DNA of 64,000 bases from Lewinellaceae bacterium (GTDB taxonomy: Bacteria > Bacteroidota > Bacteroidia > Chitinophagales > Saprospiraceae): contig JACJYP010000014.1 of assembly GCA_020636045.1 (NCBI GenBank), positions 1 to 64,000 on the forward strand. The letters run 5' to 3'. The notes beneath the pieces were generated by a model. It saw only the letters and a list, made by a program, of their open reading frames with translations. It was not told the DNA's origin and did no database searches. Shown piece by piece: positions 1-9,733 of this stretch. Numbering within the stretch: position 1 is the stretch's first letter; every line of letters starts with the position of its first letter. Both the position numbers and the translations under genes were made by a program.

Positions 1-303
1 AAAGAATTCTTTTCAGGCCAAAGGGTATTGTTCAGGCACACCCTATGTGGTCAATGTGATGAATATGCCAATGTTTTCACAGGCGGCCGCAAAGGTACGA
101 GGGCAGGGAGGATTTTTCTGCAGTGCGGGGATTATAAACCAGATTAACGGTTTTCGTCCACCCCCACCCCATCGACTCCGCCCCGACAGGGTTATGATCT
201 TTTACTGCACGGTTATGATCCGGGCGCCCCGGGATGCAGAATCGCATTGCCATTCGTCTTACTTTGTTGTGGACTTTAAAACAAAACGAATCCTGCCCGT
301 TCC
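1..303. other. Left-end intergenic region
   Basis: No convincing coding region is seen in these 303 bases. The stretch is rich in G/C runs and simple C-rich tracts around 160-185. It holds a leftward-facing TACCTTTG box at 90-97, described separately, and a weak rightward TTACTTTG near 257-264 that could serve the secreted-protein gene starting at 304. No ATG follows the leftward box inside the window, so any gene it drives starts beyond the left edge or uses another start codon. Confidence 0.5.
90..97 (-). promoter_or_regulatory. Candidate leftward -7 promoter element
   Basis: The minus strand reads TACCTTTG followed by C, a perfect match to the Bacteroidota -7 consensus TAnnTTTG. The same box followed by GC precedes several genes in this window. 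I see no TTTG -33 element at the right distance. The gene it would serve lies off the left edge. Confidence 0.35.
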
Positions 304-1248
304 ATGAACAAACTGCTTCTTTTTACCTGCTTAATGCTATTGAGTGGCGCATGTGCGTCGTATGCGCAAACGGCCAATCCACCATTTCCCGTAGCCAATG
401 CCTATTGGGAGATACAACTCGGCTGTTTTGAGCCGTTCGACCGCGACAGCTACACCTGCGGCGACAGCCTGATCGACGGGAAACACTACTCTGAATTGTA
501 CACGGATTTTCTTTTCGCCGGCAGTGGCAGTACCTTGTCGCGCGGCTGGCTGCGCCGCGACGGCGACAAGGTGTTGTTCCGCACTAAACCGGACACACCG
601 GAATATCCGATTTACGACTTTGCACTCCAGGCAAACGATACTGCCACCCTGAAGCGCAATTTCTTCGATTTCAACAATACAATAATAGAACTGGACAGCC
701 TGCTTTTCCGGGTATTGAAGGTCGATTCCGTGATGTTGCCTGGCGGCTGGCACAAGCGATGGACGGTCGATTGCCTGAATTATGACTATGACCTGCCCAA
801 TGAAACCTGGATCGCAGGGATGGGTAGCACATTCGGTCCTGTGGACCGCTTCCTTTGCGCTTTATCCGGAACTCCCGCCCGGGTGCGGTGCTTCTGGCGC
901 GATGGGGAGATTATTTATACCCAGTTTCCACAAAATATTTGCGAGATAGAATTCCCGGCAGGGTGTCAGGTCATTACGGGCACTTCATTGCCTGGCAATG
1001 GCGCCGGCCATCTGTCCGCTTTTCCCAACCCCTTTTCAGACCGGTTGACACTTGAGGCCGATTTCGATGTGCCCGGCGATGCGTTGCTGAATTGTTTCGA
1101 TGCGACCGGCCGGAAAAAACAAGTGACATGGAGCAGGGATGGCCAGCAGATTACTATTGATCGCGGCACATTACCGCCGGGTCTATACTTTTTCAGCATA
1201 ACCACCCGGTATGGGCGAATGCTCAGTGCACATGCTATCGCCAAATGA
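304..1248 (+). CDS. Secreted protein with T9SS type A C-terminal sorting domain
   Basis: The 314-residue product begins with a clear signal peptide (MNKLLLFTCLMLLSGACASYAQ) and ends with a T9SS type A sorting domain: the segment with FPNPFSDRLTLEA (about residues 240-253), an ATGR turn, and a PPGLYFFSI strand near the end. The protein should be exported by Sec and then moved to the cell surface by the type IX system. The middle (residues 25-225) has Trp- and Cys-containing beta-rich sequence that I cannot assign to a named domain. A second, broken secreted ORF starts three bases after the stop, so the two were probably cotranscribed. The sorting domain is well supported; the function of the passenger is unknown. 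Confidence 0.85.
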   Translation: MNKLLLFTCLMLLSGACASYAQTANPPFPVANAYWEIQLGCFEPFDRDSYTCGDSLIDGKHYSELYTDFLFAGSGSTLSRGWLRRDGDKVLFRTKPDTPEYPIYDFALQANDTATLKRNFFDFNNTIIELDSLLFRVLKVDSVMLPGGWHKRWTVDCLNYDYDLPNETWIAGMGSTFGPVDRFLCALSGTPARVRCFWRDGEIIYTQFPQNICEIEFPAGCQVITGTSLPGNGAGHLSAFPNPFSDRLTLEADFDVPGDALLNCFDATGRKKQVTWSRDGQQITIDRGTLPPGLYFFSITTRYGRMLSAHAIAK

Positions 1249-1251
1249 TCT

Positions 1252-1425
1252 ATGGACAAACGATCTTATTCATTTATCATTCCGATGTTGTGTTGTGTCT
1301 TTTGCCTGTCAGCACAAATGCCTGATGATATTCCTGAAATAAGGCGATACCTGACGGCCGACACGATCGAAATCGAACTTTGGGAGCGCGGGATATACCT
1401 CCGAGGATGTATGTGTTACACATAA
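1252..1425 (+). pseudogene. Truncated secreted ORF (5' remnant)
   Basis: An ATG three bases after the preceding stop opens a 57-codon frame. Its N-terminus looks like a signal peptide (MDKRSYSFIIPMLCCVFCLSAQ), followed by about 30 polar residues resembling the start of a mature secreted protein. It stops at TAA just before an inverted repeat (1427-1432 and 1437-1442). I infer a secreted-protein gene that lost its 3' part in a rearrangement. A genuine 57-residue secreted peptide cannot be excluded. On the other strand, about 1405-1549 can be read as a short open frame from a GTG, which I cannot assign. Confidence 0.5.
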
Positions 1426-1552
1426 GGGCCGGCATTCCGGCCAGAGAGCGGATGGTTTGGAAAGTAGCGGCGAAGTAATTGGTAAAGGGCTTGTTTACAT
1501 ATTTGGAGAAATCCCTTGCATATGTGGCTTTGTTGGATTTCACTGCCACTCA

Positions 1553-4288
1553 CTATAAATCGGGCCCTTTTATAACGTCCCTTTCAAGGTTGGTTCCCTT
1601 GATTTTAGCTCCGTAGAGATTTGCCCCATCAAGATTTGCCCCATCAAGGTTGGCCCCTTTGAGGTTAGCTCCATAGAGGTAAGCTCCTTTGAGGTTGGCT
1701 TCGTTTAAGTAGGTTCCTTTGAGGTTGGTTCCTTCAAGGTTGGCCCCTTCAAGGTAAGCTCCGTTTAGGTAGGCCCCTTTGAGGTTGGCTCCATAGAGGT
1801 TGACTCCTTCAAGGTTGGCCCCATTTAAATTGGCTCCTTCGAGATTGGCTCCTTCGAGATTGGCCCCGTAGAGATTGGCTCCATAGAGATTGGCTCCATA
1901 GAGATCTTGATGAACTAAAACTATTTCTCGAGGATACAGCCTGAGCATCAGCATCAGAATATCGGCAAATATGTTTTTTTCATTTTTCGGTATAAAGCTT
2001 TCAGTTTTAAGATGTGATTGAAATGCTTTCTGGCTACTAATGTCAATTTGGTGGAAATCTAATAACGAAGACATCAAAGAAAGAAATCCGTAATAGTTAC
2101 CAATTATTTTATCCATCGCAGGAACCTCAGTGTCGTCGTGTTCGTGCTTGACCAGAAAATTCGATCTAAGTAGACCGGGGAAAAAACTTTTCAATTGTTT
2201 TTTAAGCGCTGCCTTATCTGTTTCTTTATCGTTGGCAGCGATTTCAAATAGGTAATCGGCAACCTCCTGTGTCAGCACCTTGCGTTCGAACAAAGGAGCA
2301 ATGAGCGTGTACACTTCAACGTTCTTTCGTATGCGATAATCGCCTTCATCTTCTTCCAGCAGTCTGTTTCTACAAGTATCCCATATTTTCTCAGCTACGA
2401 GATATTCCTGAAGGGATTTGTGCAAAAACTCGTAAGCATAATAATCTTGGTCATCGCTGCGGCGTTTTTCATCTGTATCGCGCTGTACTTCCTGGAAATA
2501 AAAACTGACCAGCAGGTCTTTTACCAGATCTTTGAGTGGGACCTTTTCCTGTCCGATTTTTCGGGCCAGCCTTTCCATTTCATCTTTCAAAGGGCCCTTC
2601 TGCTCAAAATCGGACCGTCGTGCGTATTCGTGGTTCGCTGGTTTCTGAAAAATGTGTAAAGCGAGAGCCTGCAAAAACCTGCGCAGATCGGGAGCCGTCA
2701 GCTTTTTGAACTTCTCCAATTGCCCATCTTCTGGCGACCAGTCGCGACTTATCAGTTTATCGAACAAACTCCTGTATATCAACGCACTGTTGGCTTTGTC
2801 ATCGATCTGCATCCCCGAAGCCGCGATCATTTGCAGGAGGATCGGCTGGTTGATGAGTTCGCGAATCTTTTTGTAGGCTGGATTTCGCACGTCGGCAATT
2901 TTGTGCAAATCAGCTTCTGTCAGAGAGCATCCATGCTGATAATGCTTGCGATATCTTTTCAACCATTCTTCCTGCTGTTTCAGTGTCATATCAGCGAGAT
3001 GAACAACCAGGAATTCATCAAGAGAAAAATCCTCCGTTTTCAGATAATTGGTACGCGAACTCAGGATGACCTTGAATGAATTCGGGGCGCTGTTTTTTAA
3101 CTGCTGCCGTAAAACGCGCACGAATTCATGGATTTGCGCAAGCGTGAGCCCCTGGCTCATGTACAGCTCATCAAGTCCATCAAGCAGCAAAAGGCTGTCC
3201 TTCAATAGATGTTCACTCTCTAGTTTCAGGTGTTTGCGCAAAACAGACAAGGGATCGCCGATCAGTTGTGCCGCCTGATCGATATCGCGCAGCCGCACCA
3301 GATAAAGGTTCTCAACCGTACCCGGATGTTCCCGCAACAACTGGTCGATCGTGCGTAGAAAGCACGAACTTTTACCCTGTCCGGGCTGCCCCAGCACGAT
3401 CAGTAGGTCGTCTTTTTCGCCTTTCAGGTCGAAACTATGTGCACGATTGATCCAGTTCAATAAAAATGGATGCAGTGCAGTATGCTTTTTGTGCTTATAA
3501 AAGTTGTGACGCCCCTCTTTTACATCTGCTCTTGAAAAATCCTTACCCCGCTCCTTCATTTTTTCTGGTATACAATCTCCATGTAACCAGAAATTCGGCT
3601 CGATATACATTTCGGCCAGCGACACCCTTGGGTCGTTGAATGCAGGTTTGGAAAACAGGCGAAGCAGGTCGGCATGCCGCGCTTCTCGGGCTTCTGTTTG
3701 CTTGTAACTTTCCAGAAACGGGTTGTGAAAGAACTCGGTCAGTGAATTGTAATCACCCCTTTCCCACTCAAGCGCCAGTTCCCGGGCAAAATTGCCCGGG
3801 AATGCAGCAGATAAAGTTCTAGCATGAGTTTCGTTGAGCACGAGTGCCGTTTGCAGATATGTATAAAAGTCTGCTTTTGCATCTTTGATGATCGCTGACC
3901 GGTGCGGTTCTATGAAGAAATCAGGACCAATCGAATAGGCGGCTGCGCCAAGTTTACGGCTCATATTCTGGTAAAATGCCGTAGACAATACTCCTGCATT
4001 AATGATACTCCTGACGAGTCTTTCCTGTTCGGCACTGTCGGTCAGAACGGCCACACATGCTTTGTGAAGGGCTGAATATACTAAGCGATAAGCCTTGTGC
4101 TCATTGGATTTCGCATTGGAAAAACTTCCCAAAGCATTTAGCAAGGCCTCGCCTGCACTGCCGGCATCGCCGTCTACAGTGCTTACGATGGCTTTCTGGA
4201 TGCCCGACCAGAAATGTTCTGCGTTAAAGGTGAGTTTGAATCTGTTGTCTTCTAAAGTAATTGTACCAGGTTCCTTGTCAGTAGCCAT
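1553..4288 (-). CDS. NACHT-type STAND NTPase with C-terminal pentapeptide repeats
   Basis: The 911-residue protein has three parts. Residues 1-290 are a largely helical N-terminal region I do not recognise. A NACHT NTPase follows, with Walker A GQPGQGKSS at 300-308 and Walker B LLLLDGLDE at 367-374. After a helical region, 21 contiguous pentapeptide repeats of the form LYGAN/LEGAN/LKGAY fill residues 796-900, predicting a right-handed quadrilateral beta-helix as the C-terminal sensor. STAND NTPases of this NLR-like layout act as ligand-triggered switches, and several bacterial NACHT proteins defend against phage. I place the start at the ATG giving MATDKE (4288); an earlier in-frame start exists at 4321. 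The gene is visibly more AT-rich than its neighbours and stands alone beside a broken ORF, which suggests horizontal acquisition. Domain calls are firm; a defence role is inference. Confidence 0.85.
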   Translation of the reverse strand: MATDKEPGTITLEDNRFKLTFNAEHFWSGIQKAIVSTVDGDAGSAGEALLNALGSFSNAKSNEHKAYRLVYSALHKACVAVLTDSAEQERLVRSIINAGVLSTAFYQNMSRKLGAAAYSIGPDFFIEPHRSAIIKDAKADFYTYLQTALVLNETHARTLSAAFPGNFARELALEWERGDYNSLTEFFHNPFLESYKQTEAREARHADLLRLFSKPAFNDPRVSLAEMYIEPNFWLHGDCIPEKMKERGKDFSRADVKEGRHNFYKHKKHTALHPFLLNWINRAHSFDLKGEKDDLLIVLGQPGQGKSSCFLRTIDQLLREHPGTVENLYLVRLRDIDQAAQLIGDPLSVLRKHLKLESEHLLKDSLLLLDGLDELYMSQGLTLAQIHEFVRVLRQQLKNSAPNSFKVILSSRTNYLKTEDFSLDEFLVVHLADMTLKQQEEWLKRYRKHYQHGCSLTEADLHKIADVRNPAYKKIRELINQPILLQMIAASGMQIDDKANSALIYRSLFDKLISRDWSPEDGQLEKFKKLTAPDLRRFLQALALHIFQKPANHEYARRSDFEQKGPLKDEMERLARKIGQEKVPLKDLVKDLLVSFYFQEVQRDTDEKRRSDDQDYYAYEFLHKSLQEYLVAEKIWDTCRNRLLEEDEGDYRIRKNVEVYTLIAPLFERKVLTQEVADYLFEIAANDKETDKAALKKQLKSFFPGLLRSNFLVKHEHDDTEVPAMDKIIGNYYGFLSLMSSLLDFHQIDISSQKAFQSHLKTESFIPKNEKNIFADILMLMLRLYPREIVLVHQDLYGANLYGANLYGANLEGANLEGANLNGANLEGVNLYGANLKGAYLNGAYLEGANLEGTNLKGTYLNEANLKGAYLYGANLKGANLDGANLDGANLYGAKIKGTNLERDVIKGPDL
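1589..1903 (-). repeat. 21 tandem 15-bp units encoding pentapeptide repeats
   Basis: Each 15-base unit encodes one pentapeptide. Many neighbouring units differ at only one to three bases, for example the successive LYGAN units at 1859-1903. This near-identity at DNA level, not only protein level, indicates recent expansion by slippage or unequal crossing-over within the 3' end of the NACHT gene. Confidence 0.85.
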
Positions 4289-4430
4289 AAGGTTATATTT
4301 GTTTTCGCTGCAAAATAACAAGCAAATACAAATCTGCCAACAGGCTGATACTCGTAAACTCCAATGCTATAAAAAATGGCTATACTGCTATCAGATAGCG
4401 ACATTCGACACGATCAGGATAAAACCCTGA

Positions 4431-4865
4431 CTACGGCACCTTCGTGCTCTGCCAGTTCACCAGCAGCCACTTGCCTTTTTTCTTTCGGTAAACGGCCGTG
4501 TAGGCCAGCGGCAATTCAAGGTTTTTGCCGTTGAGTGTCACATTCACCTTGACGAGGCCGTTGGTGATGGCCGTTTTGCCGTAGCGGCGCACCAGCACAT
4601 TCACGCGATCCATTTTGTGGTAAGCCAGTTTGCCGCCCGAGATAGCGGCGATATGCTGGTCCTTGCTTTCAGTCATCGTATTGGAATGGATGTACACCAG
4701 GTCGTCGTCGATCATGGCGCGCAAGGCGACGGTGTCGCCGGTCGTCATCAGGTGAAAACGTTGCAGTTCGGTGTCGAGCACCGACCGGTCAGCGGATGAC
4801 TGGGCAGTTGACAGAAAGGGGAGCACCAGCAGGAACAGGATCGGGAAACGGCGTATTTTTTTCAT
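4431..4865 (-). CDS. Secreted NTF2-like (SnoaL/DUF4440-type) protein
   Basis: The 144-residue product has a signal peptide (about residues 1-21, ending STAQ) and then one NTF2-like fold domain: a helical start (VLDTELQRFHLMTTGD), the central LVYIHSNT strand, and a C-terminal KKKGKWLLVNWQST strand typical of DUF4440/SnoaL-like proteins. Such domains form cone-shaped pockets used either as enzymes or as ligand binders. No catalytic set can be assigned here. Length and layout match single-domain periplasmic members. A TATCTTTG box lies only four bases upstream of the ATG, so the transcript may have almost no leader. The gene faces away from the methionine operon. Confidence 0.75.
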   Translation of the reverse strand: MKKIRRFPILFLLVLPFLSTAQSSADRSVLDTELQRFHLMTTGDTVALRAMIDDDLVYIHSNTMTESKDQHIAAISGGKLAYHKMDRVNVLVRRYGKTAITNGLVKVNVTLNGKNLELPLAYTAVYRKKKGKWLLVNWQSTKVP

Positions 4866-4869
4866 GTGG

Positions 4870-4877
4870 CAAAGATA
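4870..4877 (-). promoter_or_regulatory. Candidate -7 promoter element for the NTF2-like gene
   Basis: The minus strand reads TATCTTTGC, matching TAnnTTTG plus the C often seen in this window. It ends four bases before the ATG at 4865, which would put transcription start at or very near the start codon. Confidence 0.4.
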
Positions 4878-5193
4878 TTGGCTTGGCGGCGAACGGGATG
4901 CCTCAAGAAAATGAATAAAAAATATGGTAGTTTAAATATTGACAATCAATCACATAGAGCCTCCTGATTTTTCCCTTAAAGAAAATTTAACAGGGCCCCT
5001 GTTGCGAATCCGGTCGAAAGTACCGGTTCTTTGCAGCCATGAAAATCAATTACGCAAACATAAATCCTTGTACGTTCGGCAATGCAGTTGCTTGCATGTG
5101 TTGTTGCGCACTCCGGCTTACCAGCCAGGGACAAGGACTCTCGCGTAATGACACGGCATGACGGTTTAAACTATAAAGATCGTCTCCACTGCG

Positions 5194-5238
5194 AAAGGAC
5201 CTCCCGGGCTGCGTGCCCGGGAGGTCCTTTTTCTTTTT
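5194..5238 (+). terminator. Strong intrinsic terminator or attenuator upstream of metY
   Basis: A perfect 16-bp stem (5194-5209 with 5215-5230), loop TGCGT, is followed by a T-rich tail (TTCTTTTT). It sits inside the leader of the methionine operon with no gene ending just upstream on this strand, so it may be regulatory rather than a simple gene end. Confidence 0.8.
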
Positions 5239-5358
5239 CCTCCCCGGCGTCGCCACCTTGCAGCCCTCTCCAGCGCGATTTTCACCAGACATTCATCCCG
5301 ACCCGAGGTCGGAAACACCATTCACAAAATCCCAACAGGACTTGGGGTTACAAAATGA

Positions 5359-6702
<1,344 letters not shown>

Positions 6703-6728
6703 CCGCGCCGGCGGTCAATCCCTTTTCC

Positions 6729-6767
6729 GGGCCGGTCGTTCAAACCTGCCGGCCCTCATTTCTTTTT
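6729..6767 (+). terminator. Intercistronic hairpin between metY and metX
   Basis: GGGCCGG (6729-6735) pairs with CCGGCCC (6749-6755), and a TTTCTTTTTT tail follows. It could lower read-through from metY into metX or stabilise the upstream message. The two genes are still likely linked. Confidence 0.45.
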
Positions 6768-6785
6768 TGATAAAAAACGATCTAC

Positions 6786-7832
6786 ATGGCCTTGCAGACT
6801 TTTAATATACAACCCGGTTTGCCCCTCGAACGCGGCGGGTTTCTCAAAACGCCAACCATTGCCTATCATACCTATGGCGACCCGAGTCTACCGGTCGTCT
6901 GGGTTTGTCACGCCCTTACAGCCAATTCGGACGTGTTCGACTGGTGGGCGGGTTTGTTCGGCCCTGAGACACCGTTCAACCCCGAGGCGTACCATATCGT
7001 CTGCGCAAATGTGCTGGGCTCCTGTTACGGCAGCACCGGGCCGCTTTCCGACAACCCCGAAACTGGAGAACCGTATTTTCATGATTTCCCTGTGCTCACC
7101 ATCCGCGATCTTGTAGCGGCGCACGAGGCGTTACGAGAACATCTGGGCATCGAACGCATTCATCTCCTGATCGGCGGTTCGCTCGGCGGGCAGCAGGCGC
7201 TTGAATGGGCCGTACAGCGCCCCGATCTGTTCGATCATCTGGCCCTGATCGCTACCAACGCCCGGCATTCAGCCTGGGGAATTGCATTCAACGAGTCGCA
7301 GCGCATGGCCATTGAAGCCGACGGTACGTGGCGACGGCGATTTGCGGAAGCAGGCGATGCCGGCATGCGCGCGGCGCGCGCCACGGCGCTGATCTCCTAC
7401 CGCCACTATGACACCTATGTTGCTTCGCAAACGGACCCCGAAGCGGTGCTGGAACACTACCGCGCACAGACCTATCAGCAATATCAGGGTGAAAAACTGT
7501 CGCGCCGGTTCAACGCATTCTCCTACTACCGGTTGTCGCAAGCCATGGACGCGCACCACATCGGGCGCGGCAGGCCAGGTCTGGAAGATGCATTGAACGG
7601 GATACAGGCGCGCACGCTGGTGATCGGCATCGATACGGATGTGCTTTTTCCGCTAAAGGAGCAGCAATTCCTGGCCCGGCATATCCCGAATGCCGAGTAC
7701 AGGAAAATTCATTCGCCGTTCGGGCACGACGGTTTTTTGATCGAAACCGGAAAGATCGGGGCCCTGCTAACGGACTTTTTGGGCGCCCCCGCTGAAGTGA
7801 ATCGCAAACAAAAAATCATGATCGACGCCTGA
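6786..7832 (+). CDS. metX: Homoserine O-acetyltransferase
   Basis: The 348-residue alpha/beta-hydrolase-fold enzyme transfers acetyl from acetyl-CoA to L-homoserine, making the substrate of the upstream metY product. The nucleophile elbow is GGSLGGQQALEWA (Ser132). The acid is Asp285 in IDTDVLFP and the base is His314 in PFGHDGF, so the triad is complete. The N-terminal HALTANSDV and VLGSCYGSTGP segments are characteristic MetX motifs. It lies 83 bases after metY and five bases before hom. Some MetX-family enzymes use succinyl-CoA, or act on serine, and sequence reading alone does not exclude this. The metY partner favours acetylhomoserine. Confidence 0.93.
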   Translation: MALQTFNIQPGLPLERGGFLKTPTIAYHTYGDPSLPVVWVCHALTANSDVFDWWAGLFGPETPFNPEAYHIVCANVLGSCYGSTGPLSDNPETGEPYFHDFPVLTIRDLVAAHEALREHLGIERIHLLIGGSLGGQQALEWAVQRPDLFDHLALIATNARHSAWGIAFNESQRMAIEADGTWRRRFAEAGDAGMRAARATALISYRHYDTYVASQTDPEAVLEHYRAQTYQQYQGEKLSRRFNAFSYYRLSQAMDAHHIGRGRPGLEDALNGIQARTLVIGIDTDVLFPLKEQQFLARHIPNAEYRKIHSPFGHDGFLIETGKIGALLTDFLGAPAEVNRKQKIMIDA

Positions 7833-7837
7833 GCGGT

Positions 7838-9043
7838 ATGCACAACCAAAGATTGAACATCGGACTGTTCGGGCTCGGCGTGGTTGGGAAAGGCCTGCTG
7901 GACGTGCTGCATGAAAGCGGCTTTTCGGATGCCGGCATACGCAGGATATGCGTAAAAGACCCGCTGAAACCGCGCGCTGTGCCCCGGGAATTGCTGACAT
8001 ACGATGCCGGCGACATTCTGGGCGATCCGGAGATCAACGTCGTGGTGGAAACGATCTCCGATCCGGATGCGGCATTTGAGATTGCCCGCGAATCGATGCG
8101 CCGGGGAAAACATGTCGTAACTGCCAATAAAAAAATGCTGGCTGCACACTTGCCGGAACTGCTCGAATGGCGCGACCGGAGCGACGTATCGCTGCTGTAC
8201 GAAAGTGCAGCCTGCGGCAGCATTCCCATTGTGCGCACCATCGACGAGCATTTCGGTTCCGAGCCTGTGGAGGGCATCTCCGGCATTTTTAACGGCACTT
8301 CCAACTACATTTTGAGTAGGATGAGCCTCGAAGGACTGGATTTTGAAACGGCCTTGCGACAGGCGCAGGCATCGGGATTTGCAGAGGAAGACCCTTCCAG
8401 CGACATCGACGGACTCGATGCAAAATACAAACTCATTCTGCTCGCCGCGCATAGCCACGGTGTCGTGGCGAAACCGGACGAGTTGCTATACCTCGGTATC
8501 CGCCATATCGGAAAAGCCGACATGGATTTCGCGAGAGAGCGGGGGATGAAGATCAAACTGCTTCCGCAGTGCATTCGCAGCAGTCCCCATCGCCTGGCGA
8601 TGTATGTGATGCCGGCCCTGGTGGGCGCCGACAGCCCGTTTTATCAGGTAGAAGACGAATACAACGGTGTACAACTCCAGGCAAACTTTTCGGGGCATCA
8701 GTTTTTTCGCGGCCGCGGAGCAGGAGCCTTCCCGACCGGCTCGGCCCTGCTGTCCGATTTGGGCGCCTTGCAGGGCGGCTATCGCTATGCGTACCGCAAA
8801 CACCGACTGAACGGGCATACCTCGCTTGATGCATCCCGCCTGTTGAACGTGTATGTCCGCATGCCCGGGCGCCTGCACAGCGCATCATTGCCGTTCGAAC
8901 AGGTAACTCATGAATCATTGCTGGAAGACGGCTCCCGCCGCATGTTGGGCACCATAAGCCTGGGAGCACTGCACCGGCAAAGCCGGCAGATGCTTCGTGA
9001 AGGCATATTTGCGATGCAACTGCCCGATTCTTTTGAAAAGTGA
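7838..9043 (+). CDS. hom: Homoserine dehydrogenase
   Basis: The 401-residue enzyme reduces aspartate semialdehyde to homoserine with NAD(P)H. The N-terminal Rossmann motif is GLFGLGVVGKG (about residues 10-20). The catalytic domain shows KHVVTANKKML, GIFNGTSNYIL, EDPSSDIDGLDAKYK and GRGAGAFPTGSA. It ends after the catalytic part, so no C-terminal ACT regulatory domain is evident, and there is no fused aspartokinase. It begins five bases after metX, and together the three genes convert aspartate semialdehyde to homocysteine. The start ATG follows the metX stop closely and is the only good candidate. Confidence 0.93.
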   Translation: MHNQRLNIGLFGLGVVGKGLLDVLHESGFSDAGIRRICVKDPLKPRAVPRELLTYDAGDILGDPEINVVVETISDPDAAFEIARESMRRGKHVVTANKKMLAAHLPELLEWRDRSDVSLLYESAACGSIPIVRTIDEHFGSEPVEGISGIFNGTSNYILSRMSLEGLDFETALRQAQASGFAEEDPSSDIDGLDAKYKLILLAAHSHGVVAKPDELLYLGIRHIGKADMDFARERGMKIKLLPQCIRSSPHRLAMYVMPALVGADSPFYQVEDEYNGVQLQANFSGHQFFRGRGAGAFPTGSALLSDLGALQGGYRYAYRKHRLNGHTSLDASRLLNVYVRMPGRLHSASLPFEQVTHESLLEDGSRRMLGTISLGALHRQSRQMLREGIFAMQLPDSFEK

Positions 9044-9128
9044 CAGGCAGCCGACAGTTGGTATCTTTTTTGCTGCCAGACACAAAAGATGCTTTTCTTT
9101 GTGAAGTCATTTTTCAATCCACATTGCC

Positions 9129-9632
9129 ATGAACCGATCCTTATCACTTGCACTGTCCCTTATATTCAGCGCGGCATTCTGTTCTGCGCAGGGATTCCAG
9201 AATTGCATTGAAGTGCTCAGTGCTGCTGGAAAAACCGCCACACAGGGCGGACTCACCTTCTCCTATACGGTCGGCGAACCGGTCATCACTACCATTTCGG
9301 GCAATTCACGTATCCTGACGCAGGGTTTTCACCAGCCCGAGTTGTGCCAGGTCGTATCGACGCACACGCCTGATCTGGCAGACTGGAACATCGAAGTGTT
9401 CCCCAATCCTACCGCCGACTTTCTGACCATCCGCTTCTCGGACGAAAAAGAACCGGCCCTGCGGGCTTCGGTGTACAACCTGCTGGGCGAACAAATGCTT
9501 GACGGCGCTTTGTTGTCACAACCCGGCGGCTCGGTGCTCGACTGTTCGCAATGGCAGCCCGGTGTTTACATCCTGCAATTGCAGGCGCCATCCTCTTCAG
9601 GTATGGCTACCGTTCGTTTTATCAGGCTCTGA
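9129..9632 (+). CDS. Small secreted protein with T9SS sorting domain
   Basis: The 167-residue product has a signal peptide (MNRSLSLALSLIFSAAFCSAQ). A short segment with GGLTFSYTVGEPVITTIS and LTQGFHQPELCQ follows, a layout common in small Bacteroidota surface proteins. It ends with a T9SS type A sorting domain (EVFPNPTADFLTIRFS to QPGVYILQLQ). It appears to be almost all signal plus sorting domain, with little passenger. A TTTG at 9069-9072 and a near -7 box ending at 9101 lie upstream at plausible spacing. Function unknown. Confidence 0.85.
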   Translation: MNRSLSLALSLIFSAAFCSAQGFQNCIEVLSAAGKTATQGGLTFSYTVGEPVITTISGNSRILTQGFHQPELCQVVSTHTPDLADWNIEVFPNPTADFLTIRFSDEKEPALRASVYNLLGEQMLDGALLSQPGGSVLDCSQWQPGVYILQLQAPSSSGMATVRFIRL

Positions 9633-9733
9633 AGCCTGACACCCGATCAGACCAAATCAGTAATCCACCTTCCGACTTTCGGCAATGGCCCTCCGGGCCG
9701 TGCTCAGTTGATCATTTCCAAAACTGATTTTCC

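Noticed and set aside
1277..1549. 90-codon minus-strand frame between the truncated ORF and the NACHT gene
   Set aside because: It uses a GTG start, overlaps the truncated signal-peptide ORF, and matches no family I recognise; kept only as part of the scar description.
1589..1903. CRISPR-like short tandem repeats
   Set aside because: The 15-base units are contiguous without spacers and encode in-frame pentapeptides of the NACHT protein.
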